Shown: positions 49,401-60,149, numbered from the stretch's first letter. The stretch is 64,000 nt of DNA from Plectrocnemia conspersa (GCA_009617715.1 VTFK01000070.1:372001-436000); one strand, 5' to 3'. Numbers and translations are program-made. The notes: generated from the sequence alone by a model not told the origin.

Positions 49401-51639
49401 GTAGGCGTTTAAGGGATGCCATAACACTTTCTACAATGTTTTTTCTGGACAATCCCTTTTCTTCACACCTTAAAACCGAAAGGCAAATATTTTATGTGTC
49501 ATCTCTTTAACATTCTAGAGATTTTATTTACAACACTAATTATTATTATGAAAATACTAATTTTAACATCCATGTAATTGCGCAATGGCGTAACGCCTTC
49601 TTGCGCTATGGACTCTTTAAATATAACCCTCTTACGGTTGCATACATAGTTAAATCAATACGTTGGATCAAAATCGATTTTTGTATAAAAAAATCTAAAT
49701 TTAGACATTATGTAACTACGCAATGGCGTGATCTTAAAATTAAATTTATTGTAAAATAGTATTATTTATTAACACACATATTTTTATAATTTTTAAATCA
49801 AAATCGATTTTAATATTTTTAATTTGTTCAAAAATCGCAGGCTTCAGTAAAATTCAAGAGCAAAAAATTCCAGCGTAACTGCGTTTCATTTTATGGACTC
49901 AAATATATGTCAATCATTATTAGACGTCAAATCAATATTGATTTTGATCTTTTTAATTTATTCTTTAGTTTTTGAAAAATTCAAGAGCAAAAAAATCTAG
50001 TGTAATTGCGCAATAGCGTAACTACTTATTGCAATGTGGATTATTTAAGTTAAAATCTAAATCGATATCGATTTTTAGTCGATTTTGATCTAAAAAATCA
50101 ACTTGAATCAATCAATACAAAATTTGGGCATTGGAAGTTTAGAGACAAAAATTAATCGTGTAACGCCTTTTTACGATGTGGACTCTTGAAATTTAACCTT
50201 TTTACGAATACATACATGAGTTTATAATAGTTAAATCAATATTAGACGTTAGATCAAAATCGATTTCAATTTTTAGTCATTTTTTGCATAAAAAATCATG
50301 TAGATCAATACTAAATTTAGTAAGAAGTCCAGAGAAAAAATATCATGTAATTACCTAATGGCGAATCTTGAAAATCACACATATTTTTATAATTCTTAAA
50401 TCAATATGAGACGTCGAATCAAAATCGATTTTAATCTTTTTAATTCATTAAAAAAACGCAAGCCTCAGTAAAATTCAAGAGCGAAAAATTCCAGTGTAAC
50501 TGCGTTTCATTTTACGGACGCATATATATGTTAATAATAATAATAAATCATTATTAGACGTTAAATCAATATTGATTTTGATCTTTTTAATTTATTCTTT
50601 CGTTTTTGGAAAAATTTAAGAGCAAAAAATCTAGTGTAATTTCGCAATGGCGATGTAGTTTATTTATAAAAATTAAATCAAAATTTGACGACGGATCATA
50701 ATCAATATCGATTTTGCTCTAAAAAAATCATTTGAATCAATACAAAATTTGGGCATTGGAAGAAGTCCAGAGACATAAAATAATTAATGTAATTACGCAA
50801 TGGCGTAACGCCTTTTTACGACGTGGACTCTTGAAATTTAACCGTTTTTACGAATGCATACATAAGTTTATAATACTCAAACCAACATTAGACGTCGGAT
50901 CAAAATCGATATTGATTTTTAGTTATTTTAATATAAAATTATCGATTCCGACGTATAATGTTTAATGAATTATTTAGCTTGAATTTATAATATTACTTAC
51001 TTGGTTCCCCAGTAGATCTTAATCACGATAACCACGCTTGATCTTTTGTGGTTCCGTTTTCTCAGTATGTTGCCTAACTCGATCTCGGCTTTAGTCCCTA
51101 TAACCATATCGAAACCCGGCACGAAAATTATTTCATACTTTTATTGACTAATATAAAAATCACTTTTAAACTGAGACGGAAATGATTTATAAACTGCGAT
51201 TTTAATATTTTGACCCCATTTGCTAAATTTTCTAAGCGCGCCCAACTTACACCCCACAAAAATAAATATGATCATACTGATTGGAAAACTAAATGCATCT
51301 TTAATAATTTAGCACGTCGCAGCTTCGCAAAATTTCGCTCGCATTCATAAACGTGATTGATGAGAAAATCTGATTCTGGTTGTCTTCGTCTTCTTTAGAT
51401 GCTAATCGCATAGCAACGTGTGTTTAATCATATATTGCATAAATACCTGAGTGCGCCTCTGACAAGTCGAAAACGTTAATTCCGCTGTCCAGAGCCAGAT
51501 TCACGATGTCCTCGGCTACGTTGTCGGGTACCGAGGGCGCGAATACTCCCCATGTGCCGAGACCGACGTTGGAAACCCTGAGACCGGATTTCCCCAAGTT
51601 TTTGTACCTCAAACCGGCCGGAGTGAGAGATGAATTCAT
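40205..51639 (-). CDS. Hk: Hyperkinetic, voltage-gated K+ channel beta subunit (12 exons)
   Basis: Aldo-keto-reductase-fold cytoplasmic subunit that associates with Shaker-type (Kv1) channels and modulates their gating. Coding exons, in order of translation: 51639-51447, 51097-51001, 49468-49341, 49268-49189, 49120-48988, 46190-46057, 45988-45898, 45800-45685, 45622-45492, 45422-45233, 44878-44779, 40407-40205. All introns are GT-AG and every phase matches. Family motifs seen: [17 protein letters not shown] near the N-terminus, [41 protein letters not shown] and LLLGA. The frame runs 411 codons to a UGA at 45290-45292 followed by CUA, then stays open 119 more codons to TAA. The start at 51639 is the first ATG in its frame after an upstream in-frame stop; no acceptor is obvious just before it. 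Residues matching the AKR catalytic Tyr and the Kv-beta Asn are His here. Identity is very secure; the far N-terminus and the meaning of the UGA are less so. Confidence 0.93.
41100..41720 (-). pseudogene. Mariner transposase C-terminal relic in Hk intron
   Basis: The minus strand reads [15 protein letters not shown], then a frame change to [20 protein letters not shown], matching the PPYSPDLAPSDYHLF catalytic block of mariner transposases. Many disruptions. It lies between Hk exons 11 and 12. Confidence 0.8.
42072..42575 (-). pseudogene. Two adjoining frames of unknown relic in Hk intron
   Basis: Minus-strand frames 42575-42357 (ending [18 protein letters not shown]) and 42269-42072 ([33 protein letters not shown]) look like real coding remnants by composition and may belong together. 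No family recognised. Confidence 0.3.
42600..44380. other. Hk intron, nothing recognised
   Basis: AT-rich intron between Hk exons 11 and 12. A short plus-strand frame at 43294-43557 has no supporting context. Confidence 0.45.
44382..44588 (-). pseudogene. Unrecognised coding-looking block in Hk intron
   Basis: 68 codons, Cys-rich at the start: [19 protein letters not shown], then [19 protein letters not shown] and [13 protein letters not shown]. Base composition is much richer than the flanks. It lacks clear splice sites, so a transposon-derived or captured fragment is likelier than an Hk exon. Family unknown. Confidence 0.35.
44779..44878 (-). CDS. Hk: Hk exon 11 (readthrough extension)
   Basis: A 100-bp exon with acceptor AACAG|GACGC and donor AAAG|GTAGG. 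In the phase dictated by exon 10 it is fully open: [17 protein letters not shown], then [15 protein letters not shown]. The other phases I traced from exons 9 or 10 hit a stop. Confidence 0.72.
45233..45422 (-). CDS. Hk: Hk exon 10, with in-frame UGA then open frame
   Basis: Encodes [12 protein letters not shown] through SNAFCELQ, then UGA at 45290-45292 immediately followed by CUA. The same frame continues [19 protein letters not shown] to a strong donor, AAG|GTAAGT. The region before and after the stop is of similar composition, rich in Ser, Lys, Glu and Ala. Confidence 0.85.
45492..45622 (-). CDS. Hk: Hk exon 9 (end of AKR core)
   Basis: Encodes [20 protein letters not shown], ending the conserved barrel, then [15 protein letters not shown]. 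It ends in AG of a Ser codon before a GTGTGT donor, in the CA microsatellite at 45480-45490. Confidence 0.9.
45685..45800 (-). CDS. Hk: Hk exon 8
   Basis: Encodes [30 protein letters not shown] and YELIHALQ, the conserved C-terminal AKR helices that contact the cofactor's adenosine phosphate in the family. Confidence 0.92.
45898..45988 (-). CDS. Hk: Hk exon 7
   Basis: Encodes [20 protein letters not shown], then [10 protein letters not shown], the helix before the QLAVAW segment. Donor CTGA|GTAAGC. Confidence 0.88.
46057..46190 (-). CDS. Hk: Hk exon 6
   Basis: Completes a Gly codon, then [14 protein letters not shown], a diverged form of the Kv-beta WSPLACGIISG loop, followed by [17 protein letters not shown]. 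It follows a 2.8-kb intron that holds a tandem array and a foldback transposon. Confidence 0.9.
46430..48890. repeat. Palindrome-bearing ~130-bp tandem array in Hk intron
   Basis: About ten units built on TATGTAGGTCAGGTTTTCTT-GACCTACATATTAAA, followed by CATTTAATCTTGTACTTGTA- and TTGATTATACTGTCTCAT-like spacers. Each core is an inverted repeat, TGTAGGTCA/TGACCTACA. It lies between Hk exons 5 and 6 and is split by a foldback transposon at 47109-48130. Confidence 0.85.
47109..48130. mobile_element. ~1-kb non-autonomous DNA transposon with inverted ends
   Basis: Ends CTACACTCTCTGGAAGTTG and its exact complement, with further inner repeats of CGGAAGTTGTCCGAGG type. The left arm carries GCCGTCCGGACGGC and CCGCACGGCGG palindromes. 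It interrupts the array in the Hk intron. No transposase. The minus-strand frame at 48103-47900 lies in the right arm and is probably not a gene. Confidence 0.8.
48988..49120 (-). CDS. Hk: Hk exon 5
   Basis: Encodes [16 protein letters not shown], then [13 protein letters not shown] and YNKIGV. The EQxEYHMF motif is diagnostic for Kv-beta subunits. Donor TTG|GTGAGT. Confidence 0.92.
49189..49268 (-). CDS. Hk: Hk exon 4
   Basis: Acceptor TTTCTAG|AAATTG. Encodes [14 protein letters not shown] and [11 protein letters not shown], the cofactor-loop strand of the barrel. Donor GAG|GTAAGT. Confidence 0.92.
49341..49468 (-). CDS. Hk: Hk exon 3
   Basis: Encodes [29 protein letters not shown] and MCPME. 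The residue aligned with the active-site Asn of vertebrate Kv-beta is His (LLHKLD). Donor GGAGG|GTAAGT. Confidence 0.92.
49550..50960. repeat. ~645-bp tandem array in Hk intron
   Basis: GCAATGGCGTAACGCCTTTT, GTGGACTCTTGAAATTTAAC and CAAAATCGATTTT-type segments recur at about 49570, 50160 and 50800, with a second block (AATTCCAGCGTAACTGCGTT) at about 49868 and 50490. It lies between Hk exons 2 and 3. Confidence 0.85.
51001..51097 (-). CDS. Hk: Hk exon 2
   Basis: Acceptor ATAG|GGACTAA, donor CCAA|GTAAGT. Completes a Gly codon, then encodes [14 protein letters not shown] through KIYWGT; the final AA completes a Lys codon in the next exon. It carries the Lys of the AKR site (KIYWG). Confidence 0.92.
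51447..51639 (-). CDS. Hk: Hk exon 1 (N-terminus and start of AKR barrel)
   Basis: Encodes 64 residues plus one base: MNSSLTPAG, then the conserved [16 protein letters not shown] core and FDLSEAHS. The donor reads TCAG|GTATTT. Where vertebrate Kv-beta has D-x4-Y, this has D-x4-H. Confidence 0.92.
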
Positions 51640-52339
51640 TGTGAGATGGTTGACGACGTACGACGAACCGAAGTGCAGCGCTACAAGATTGTTTTATTCG
51701 TTTTTTTTATTTTTTGTAATTTTATTCGCGTCACACACATTAGATTTAATTATTTGATCGACGTCAATAATATCAATAAAAATGACAAAAAAAAAGATAT
51801 ATATATATATAATATCAAATTTTGATTAGAAAATCACCAAATTATTATTTTAAAGAAATACGTTTTTTTATTATAAAAAAATCGTGACTTACTAACGTCG
51901 ATCAAAATCTACGAAGTTTTTAAATTCACAACACATACACCGGCACTCTGAAAGTTGAATTTAGTCTTTTTTATATTTATAAGTCCGCGATTTTTGTGTT
52001 TTAACACATCGCTCGCTTTTAAATATTATTTTTATCCTAATTATTATTATATACGAATTACAACAGAAATGTACATAGAAAACTTAAAAATCATTATAAA
52101 TAACCGCACGCGTATTATTAGTCTTTTTTCACGTGACATATTTACACGAGATAAAAATCATCAGGAAAAAATATAATAAAAATATATATAAAAGCATCCA
52201 TAATGTTGTCATTTTAAGTAATTATTATTAAATCACGGTTTTTTAATTTCAAAGCACAAATACACGTATACTCCTCGTTTTAAAATTAAAATCACTGGTT
52301 TTTAACATATCGATTTATTCTATGAAGCACTGATTTATT

Positions 52340-52700
52340 AAATTATTTTCGATTTAGATGGTTTAAATGTGGATGAGGCGCGACAGAGCTTTCGCTTTGG
52401 AGGCTTCTTCGGTTGGTGATAGTGGAGGGTTAGACTCAAAGGCGGCTTTTCAGCTGCTGAGCTCACCGGGAACTGCCGGCCAGACGGCAAGCTAGGGGTA
52501 TTTATACCCTGGCTGCAATGGGGCAGGTGGGGTTGCGCACTTCCACCGGCGGTCGCCATAACAACCGTCAGACGAGACAAGAAATGCACATTTTCATCTC
52601 GCTTCGATACAACACTAGATGCAGCTCTACCCGGGATGCACCGATCAATACGCAATTAGCCCCGGAACCTCTAAAACCCCACCCACTCGTATATAAACCA
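52340..52700 (-). promoter_or_regulatory. Possible Hk promoter or alternative 5' exon
   Basis: GC-rich block about 0.7-1.1 kb upstream of the Hk start. On the minus strand it has GGTTTATATACGAGTGGG, a GGTATAAATACC box and CCCG|GTGAGC, a donor-like site. A 105-codon frame (52655-52338) crosses the block but would be ended by such a donor. Its link to Hk is inferred from distance and strand. Confidence 0.35.
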
Positions 52701-52849
52701 TAAAAAACGTACTAAATTTCGCACGTGACTAAAAAAAACTATTTACACTACTTTTCTGAAATTGAAACCCACAAATTGCTTATAAAATGAATGGCTCAAC
52801 TTATGATTTAAGTCGATTTTAATTCGATTTTGTGCGTTCACAGGGTGGC

Positions 52850-53065
52850 AAAGTCCACCCACTAGCTCGCAAGGGAGATGCATATTTATAAATCCAGGTA
52901 CGTCCTACATCAGTCCCGACTGCGCAATTTCAAATCAAAGCAATAACGGCTTTATGCAAAAGCGCAGAGATGTTATGACCATATAAGGGCATAAGTTTGA
53001 GCCTCCTCCCACAAATCGATGATGCGATTCGGGTTTCGTTCTTACTTCCGCAATGCGTTGAAGTC
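52850..53065. promoter_or_regulatory. GC-richer block with a CArG box
   Basis: Contains a perfect CCATATAAGG at 52979-52988 (SRF-type site), AATCAAAGCAAT and CACAAATCGATGATGCG. No open frame. A candidate enhancer upstream of Hk, by composition only. Confidence 0.3.
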
Positions 53066-53434
53066 ACCAGATAAAGAAACTTAAATTTAAATAGAAAACT
53101 ACAGTAAATTGTTTAACACATAATTAATAAACATGTTTTAAAACAAAAAAAAAACAAAATTTATAAATCTTATAATATAATATAAGGCTTTAAACATCCT
53201 GCTTTTTATCAACTCATTTATAAATAAATTGTATGTTTATTTCAAAGCTTAAAAAAATAAACTAAAAATATAATTGTTATTAAATACCATACAATGAAAA
53301 GTCATATAGTAAATGCTCTTACATACATTTATAGTATATCAACTATTAAGAAATATTTTTAAAAGCTCATATTGATTATTGGAATAATTTTAAATGATCG
53401 ATTTAGCGATTTTTAGCGAGTAATTTAAACGAAT

Positions 53435-54345
53435 TCAACGAGATGGCAGCATAGACTCTGATTTGCTACGCTCGTCCGTTACAAATACATTTATTTTATA
53501 ATTACTGTGAGATTGATTCATTACAGTAATTAGCATAAATGTGTAACGTATAAATACCTACAAATTTTAGACTAAATATAAATGGCTAAAACAGATTTTT
53601 CACAAACAAAGAAAAAAAAGTTAGACCATAAAACGCGCATTTGCTTTTTAGAACTTTTATACATAAGCTCAAAATTCAATAATTTGAAAGTGTAATAAAT
53701 CTATGATCGATAATTAGGTTTATAATAAAACGGATCATATGCATTGTTAGTTTTTAATTATGCGTATATGTATATAATATTTTGTAATAATTTTAATAGC
53801 TAATATCGATTTTTGTAATAATTTTAAACGATCTATATAATGATTTATATTATTTGATTAAAGCGAAGTCGCCGAGATGGCAGCATGCTCTATGATTTTA
53901 AATGCTTGCGCCGTTATAAATAAATGGATATAATATTCACTCTGCGATTGATTTATTACATTAAATAGCATAAATGCGTAATAAATTATCTTAACAAGAA
54001 TATTAGAACGAGTATAAAAAGCTAAAACTAATTTTAGAACACAAAAAAAACGTAACAGGTGAAATTAGACCAAGAAACGTGCATATTTTCTTAAGAACTT
54101 TTATACTCTTGCTCATATATTAATAAACTGAAAGTATATTGTATTTTTAATGCAATTATTATAATTAAAATTATGTATTTAATGTTTCATACGTTTTTAA
54201 ATACATTTATTTTAAGATATAATTTTGATATAATATTAATAGCTAATATTGATTATTGCAATAATTTATTATTGATTTTCATCGTATGATTAAATTGAAA
54301 ACTCAGAGATGGCAGCATCGTCTATGATTTGTACGTTTAAAATAG
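53435..54345. repeat. Three tandem units of ~433 bp
   Basis: GAGATGGCAGCAT recurs at about 53440, 53874 and 54306, followed in each by GATTTGTA- or GATTT-like and TTATTACA/TAGCATAAATG segments. Diverged copies. Confidence 0.8.
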
Positions 54346-54349
54346 CACA

Positions 54350-55490
54350 TAAATCAATAACAGTCGTGTTGAATTTATATATCAGGATAAAATAAAGATA
54401 TATATTTTTTTGAGGCAATGGATAAGCGTAAATACGTTAATAATACCTGATGGGCAATAAGAAAAACTACTCTTGCAATGTAAAGGATAATTTATTTTGT
54501 TTTCCCGTCGATCTATTTTAAGATTAATATGTATGTTTGCTAAAATAAAAGCCCTTCAGATCGTCTTGTTATTGAGATGAATAGCTGTTAATTTAAGAAA
54601 ACATCTATGATATCACAAATTTGCTCAGGCCTACAGTATTTGTAGCAATTGCTGTATACATATACACAATTATATGCACATGTGCATCGCTGTATGCGAT
54701 ATGATAGACGTATGTGTGTAGTTTTCCACGCATGATCAATGCAACTCGATGTCCAGGATTTATTGATGTCCTAGCTTAGCGAACCCCTTCCATTAAAATG
54801 TCGCTTCTTTGTTCACGCAATTATGCATTAAGGTGACTAATATACATACATATAGACAATTTTAAAACGCCATCATAAAAAAATTGTCTAAAATATCAAT
54901 TTATTTACAATGTACATATTTCTCATATCCTTTGTTCGTAAAATTGTTACATTTACACTCGTAATAACTACTATAATGGAAGTGAAAACAAGCCGATAGC
55001 ATAATAAATCATTTTCGGTATTATTATAATATTTCCATATGCTGAGTTTAATAGAAGTGGCCATGGAAAAACCCGCCATCTTAACGTACACACACGAGAG
55101 CTTAGCAACAGGTTTTCTTGTCATAATATATGGATATCCTACATAAATCACAGCCACATTCATAAATGTAATGTATATAGTGCTTGAAAACTTTGCACTT
55201 TCTTTATATTTTAGATAAAATCGTGACGTACGTAAACGAACGCTTAGCAACAGATATGTGTTATGATAATATATAGGCTTACTAGGAGTTCAAGAAAAAA
55301 GCGTTTAAATTTCACAAATTTTTAATATATGAATTTAAAAATACAATGACAATACATATATTTTATATAACAATAATGTCGCAAGCAAAAAGTGTTAAGA
55401 ACGCATTTTTACAATAAAAAGATTTGAACCAGCATGTACATATATTCAAATCAAATCTTCTGATCACATTTTTACGAGATAAGAAAATTG
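54350..55490. other. Unassigned; weak internal repeat
   Basis: A 120-codon minus-strand frame at 55250-54888 overlaps two diverged copies of GCTTAGCAACAG (about 55099 and 55242). It has no recognisable domain, so I do not call a gene. Confidence 0.35.
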
Positions 55491-55499
55491 AATCGCAAG

Positions 55500-55760
55500 C
55501 GCGCGAACGGAAATGGAAGGGTCTGTAAATTTTCCCGGCCCGGGCATCCGGTTGCAATTATTGATCGGAAACTGCAGTTTTTTGCTGTCTACCACGCATG
55601 ACGAATCTGAGGCGCAGGCTCCGCCCACGGGACCTCAAATGCACGTCAATAAATCCAGGGACAGAATCTGCACCCGCCCATGCACATTTATGGCGACTGA
55701 ATATACCAACGAGCAATTTTCATCTGCGAGAGAAATAGCTTGAAGCATGTGCGTGTAGCA
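55500..55760. promoter_or_regulatory. GC-rich block, possible enhancer
   Basis: Strong composition contrast with flanks. Contains TTTTCCCGGCCCGGGC, GCTCCGCCCACGGG, CACCCGCCCATGCAC and TTTATGGCGAC. A 76-codon plus frame (55513-55743) crosses it without a recognisable domain. Probably regulatory or a fragment of an unknown element. Confidence 0.3.
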
Positions 55761-56399
55761 CTAGAAGGCACTAGGGGGTTCTAAAGTTACGCCTGAGAAA
55801 TGCATCAAGATTTTATGTGACTCGTGAATTCATTTTATTACGTATTCTTATTGACACGCTCTTAAATATAAATGAAATTCAACTCCTTGTGTGATCATAT
55901 CAAGATATAAAACGACCTGTTGCCAAGCGCCGAAGAAGACGTGATTTTATGTACGATGTGGAAAGTTTTCAAGGACCGCGCCCATAAATCTCTATCTCAA
56001 AGCGATAAAAAGACTCTAGGTTAAAACTATGTCAACTGATATGTATGTAGAAAACTAGTTTTAATTTACTTGTTCTCAGACTTTTTTATTATATAACCCT
56101 TAAAAACCTATTCTTACACTAGTGTTTTGTGGAGGGGGAAGCATCTTACTATTTTTTATACAAGCATTTCCTTGCCACATATAACTCTTCATTATAGTGC
56201 TTTGATTTTGAAAAATATTATACTCCGCCATTCTGGGCTACGTAATACTGCATTTGTATATATTTTTGTATTTAGTCAAGCCAATATACCCCTGCCGCAT
56301 TTTAATTTAATTTTTAATACAAATTCGACCAATATGACTTAACAAGTTTCCCCAATACGCCATAATGGCTAATAAACAAGTTTATTTTAAAATTTCACA

Positions 56400-57120
56400 T
56401 ACAAACATATATCAACTCAAACAGCTTTTATACATACAATATACATCCATTCTAAGAAAGTTCAGCAACCGATAAATTCGTCGAATGGAAAATTCATCGA
56501 TTCTACAATTGATCGCGATGATTTATTTATTAAAAATCATGAAAGTTTGTAAGTTTGTTTTTCTGTAAGATTTTCTCGTTTTATTTTTTTGTTGTTTGAG
56601 CAAATTTCATTTTATTATATGATAAAATCTATGCTTTAAATTTCCCTCGTGATAATACAATGTACAATAACTGTACACAATATTTAAATAAACAATTATG
56701 TGAAACCATAAGTAAGAGTGTAAATAATAATTTGTATTTATAAGTAATTAAATAAATAATTTTCAAAAAAAAAAATTAAATAAGCAAAGTAATTATATAA
56801 AAGTATAGTTGAATAAATAACAAATGTGAGTATAATTACAAATACAACTTTTAGGTTTTAAATATTATTTTTTCTCCGCTCTGATTTTTTTAAATATATT
56901 TTAAAATTGAATGGTTCATATTAGACATTATTACTTAAGATTTTCAATGATAGTCAAAATGGTTCAATCTATAAAAACTACTTAATATTTTCAATTCATT
57001 TGAAAATAGGTTTACAACTTGACTAAATATTTCCAGAAGAAAACATTTTATATTATTTAAAATTTAGATATTTAATGATAAATCTAAATATTGTATATCA
57101 TTTATGAATAGGTTTAAAAG
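56400..57120. other. AT-rich, nothing recognised
   Basis: Homopolymer and dinucleotide-rich sequence. Confidence 0.5.
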
Positions 57121-57149
57121 CTAGCTAGATAATAATAAATTAAGCATTG

Positions 57150-57600
57150 TATAGTGAAATCTACATATAGCAAAGCTCACGGAACCAATGAATATATTAC
57201 TGAAAATTCGTTATATTGAATGTAAGGAAGATGATATATTTTTATTTTATTTTTACATATTTTATTACTACATTATCAAAATAACCCCTTGACAGATCCT
57301 TTTTTGTCAATTTTTTAAAGATACTGTATGAAACACAAAAACATTTGTGAATATAATGTTTTATAAAAAAGTTTGAGTTCAGCGAAACACCTGTAATGTC
57401 ACTTTTGAACACATCTGACACTCAAGTCAAGGACGAACTTAATTCGGAGAAATATTGGGTCAAGTTGTAACGTCATTCTTAAATTCGGATCAAAATATTT
57501 CGTTATACTGAGATCAGTTTTCGTTACAATGAAAATATTTTGCATGAAAGTTTTTAGGGGACAAATTGAAGATTCGTTATACTGGGAATAAAATTAACAG
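57150..57600. mobile_element. pogo/Tigger-like MITE remnant
   Basis: TAGTGAAATCTACATATAGC at 57151 with repeated ATTCGTTATA(T/C)TG motifs (57207, 57564) resembles the TAGTGAAA...TTCGTTAT ends of pogo-type MITEs. Confidence 0.4.
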
Positions 57601-58505
57601 TGAAATATGTTATAAACACGGCATTTTTCTTACAAAGTGTCTATTGAAGATGATTCAAAGTGATGTAGCAATTCGAATTATAGACAATATAATCAAAACT
57701 ATAAATTATGAGTGTGCCAGTAAGTGTTTGTTTATATAAATAATAGATCACAGTTATTCTAACAAAATTACCATTGACTTTACAGGATCTAATATTAAAA
57801 GACAAACAGCGGTGGGAAATTAAAAGTATACATACCAAAGTTAATTAAACATATTACAATGCTAGCAATAATGAAAAATCTCGTATTAGTGTAAGCAAAA
57901 AGTTAACTTTAACTCACAATATAGTATCATTTACAGCTAATTTTCAGAAGCAAACAATTAATATATAACATATTGCGACATTTTGAAGAATATGAAGAGA
58001 TGCTAAACTACGTGTTTAATCTTTTACAGTAACTTCCATCAATTTTGTTCTTCAGTTGTCGTTTAAATTTAATTTATGGATTATATAATTAGTATTAATG
58101 TGTTCAATGTTTACTCTTGATAAAGTCTTATTGTTTTTAATTATTTTTCAGAAGCAATGATGGAACAATTTGATGACCTATATGGCTACAACGTAGAATT
58201 GGTATATATAAAGAAAGAGTGAATCTTCTCATATTGAAGTCACTGTCAACAAGTATTATCTTTTTATAGAGAACATACTACATAAGTTTGATGTAACTGA
58301 ATATTTTGAATTTGGCTATTCCGAAAGAGGAATGATGGCACAAAACAAAAATTGAATAAACACCATGACGTATACATATTTTGCCACATCGGTATTAAAA
58401 ATAACCCACTAGAAATTTGGGCTATCGACTATTCCAGGTATGCAATCACATATTTATAATCATTGTAAAATGCCGTTTATTAGATACCATTCAAGAAACT
58501 ACACA
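57600..58505 (+). pseudogene. Duplicated gene relic, copy 2
   Basis: Homologous to 5270-7200 but without the piggyBac MITE. From 57650 it reads MIQSDVAIRIIDNIIKTINY, then ECA and GTAAGT. At 58157 it reads MMEQFDDLYGYNVELV. Later IFCHIGIKNNPLEIWAIDYS has its counterpart near 7075-7130. Interrupted by stops, so a decayed gene. The family is not recognised. Confidence 0.55.
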
Positions 58506-58569
58506 TTTATAAGCTTTCCGTTGACTGATATATACAGCGTTCCCACTGCGACAGCGCCGATTTGATCGA

Positions 58570-59045
58570 CATTAACTTTTAATCATGTTTAAAACACACC
58601 TAGTTTATTTGCAATTCTTAAACTCTAACGTATAATGTTCATGTAATATAAAAGAAAAAAACTCCTTTTTGGCCTCGGAGCCCAGCGACAGGAAATCAAA
58701 ATTTGAAGATTTCATTACGAAGATTGTTTTATGATTGTTTATTCAATTTAATCAATGTATTCTTCTTATCCTAAACACATTATTTATATATTTATTTTCA
58801 TAGTTATAAAACACCTAGTTAATTTGCAATCCGATTATTTATAAAAGGAAAACTCACTTTTCGGCCTCGGAGCCCGTCGCCGGGAATTCAAAATGTGAAG
58901 ATTTCATTACGAAGATTGTTTTATGATTGTTTATCTAGTCTAATCAATGTATTCTTTCAATCCTCAATACATTATGTATATATTTAATTTTCATGGTTAT
59001 AACGCACCTAGTTAATTTGCAATTCGATTATTTATATTCAGTCAA
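58570..59045. repeat. Two tandem units of ~190 bp plus partial third
   Basis: GGCCTCGGAGCCC (58671 and 58862) is followed in both by GAAGATTTCATTACGAAGAT and TTTTATGATTGTTTAT. CACCTAGTTAATTTGCAAT marks each unit border. Confidence 0.85.
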
Positions 59046-60149
59046 ATGACGAATTAATGAAAATTATTGTCACCTAACAAAATTTTATTATTAAATAACA
59101 ATTATTTAAAACTGTTGTCACGGTACTGTCGTCCATTTTGTTTTATATTTGAATGCTTATTTTTCATTGGTCGAAACAAGTGCCTCGGAAAGCAACGAAT
59201 CAAATTCAATTTTTATTTTGAAAATTATTTATTATTATAATTTAATATATTTCTTTTGTTTACTTGTATTATTATACACCGTTCATACAAATCGATACGA
59301 TTTTCATAGTAGAGAATTGAACTGAGAATGTTTCATTTTGAGTTATGCGCGTCCGGAAGCGGCTTAGAATAATTATATTATAGATTAAATCCTACATATT
59401 GAGATTTAACAAGATATTCAATATTAATAACTAAATTGTTATTAAAGTACAAAAATCATGTTTTCGAAGTAACCATAAACTTACTAGAAAAGTAACATTA
59501 TTTTTTAGTGTTAAACATAAATATATAGTAAAAATACATTAATTTTTACTTTAATGTGCATTCGAGAATATATTTTACTGTTTGAAAATATTTATAAATA
59601 CAAGTTTGAAATGTATTATCATAATTCTTATATCAAGAGAGAATTTTGAAATTTATGTTTCAGCAATTCGTTAAATAGAAAAATCTCTCAAAAGATCGAA
59701 TCGATTTTTTTAACTGCCGAATTCTTTACAGCTGTTAAAGTGTCTTTATAAAAAGGATTAATGCAAATTCTGCGTATCATTTGCTCTTTTAAATTTGGAA
59801 ATGCGTGGAGTTAAAAAAATGCATAATTTGCAATATAACATCACATTTAATTAAGGTAATTAAAAATAGGAGTGTAATTAAGTAATTTGTATCTATACGC
59901 AATTAATTTAATAATTTTTATAAATTTATAAATAAATAAATAACGAAGTAAACGCAAAAAGATTAAATTAAATCAATATACAATTAAAAAAATAACTAAA
60001 TGTATATGTAAATATAATAATAAAATCAAATACATAAATTAAATAAATATTTAAAAAAAATTATGTATAGTATCATAAAATCAGTATTATCCCAAATAGC
60101 TTATATTTTGTATTACTATATAACCATTTTATTTTTAAAAAAAATTGTT

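Noticed and set aside
52338..52655. 105-codon frame upstream of Hk as a protein-coding gene
   Set aside because: Low-complexity product without a domain; the GC-rich promoter-like character explains the open frame better.
54888..55250. 120-codon minus-strand frame
   Set aside because: No recognisable domain or splice signals; overlaps a diverged internal repeat.
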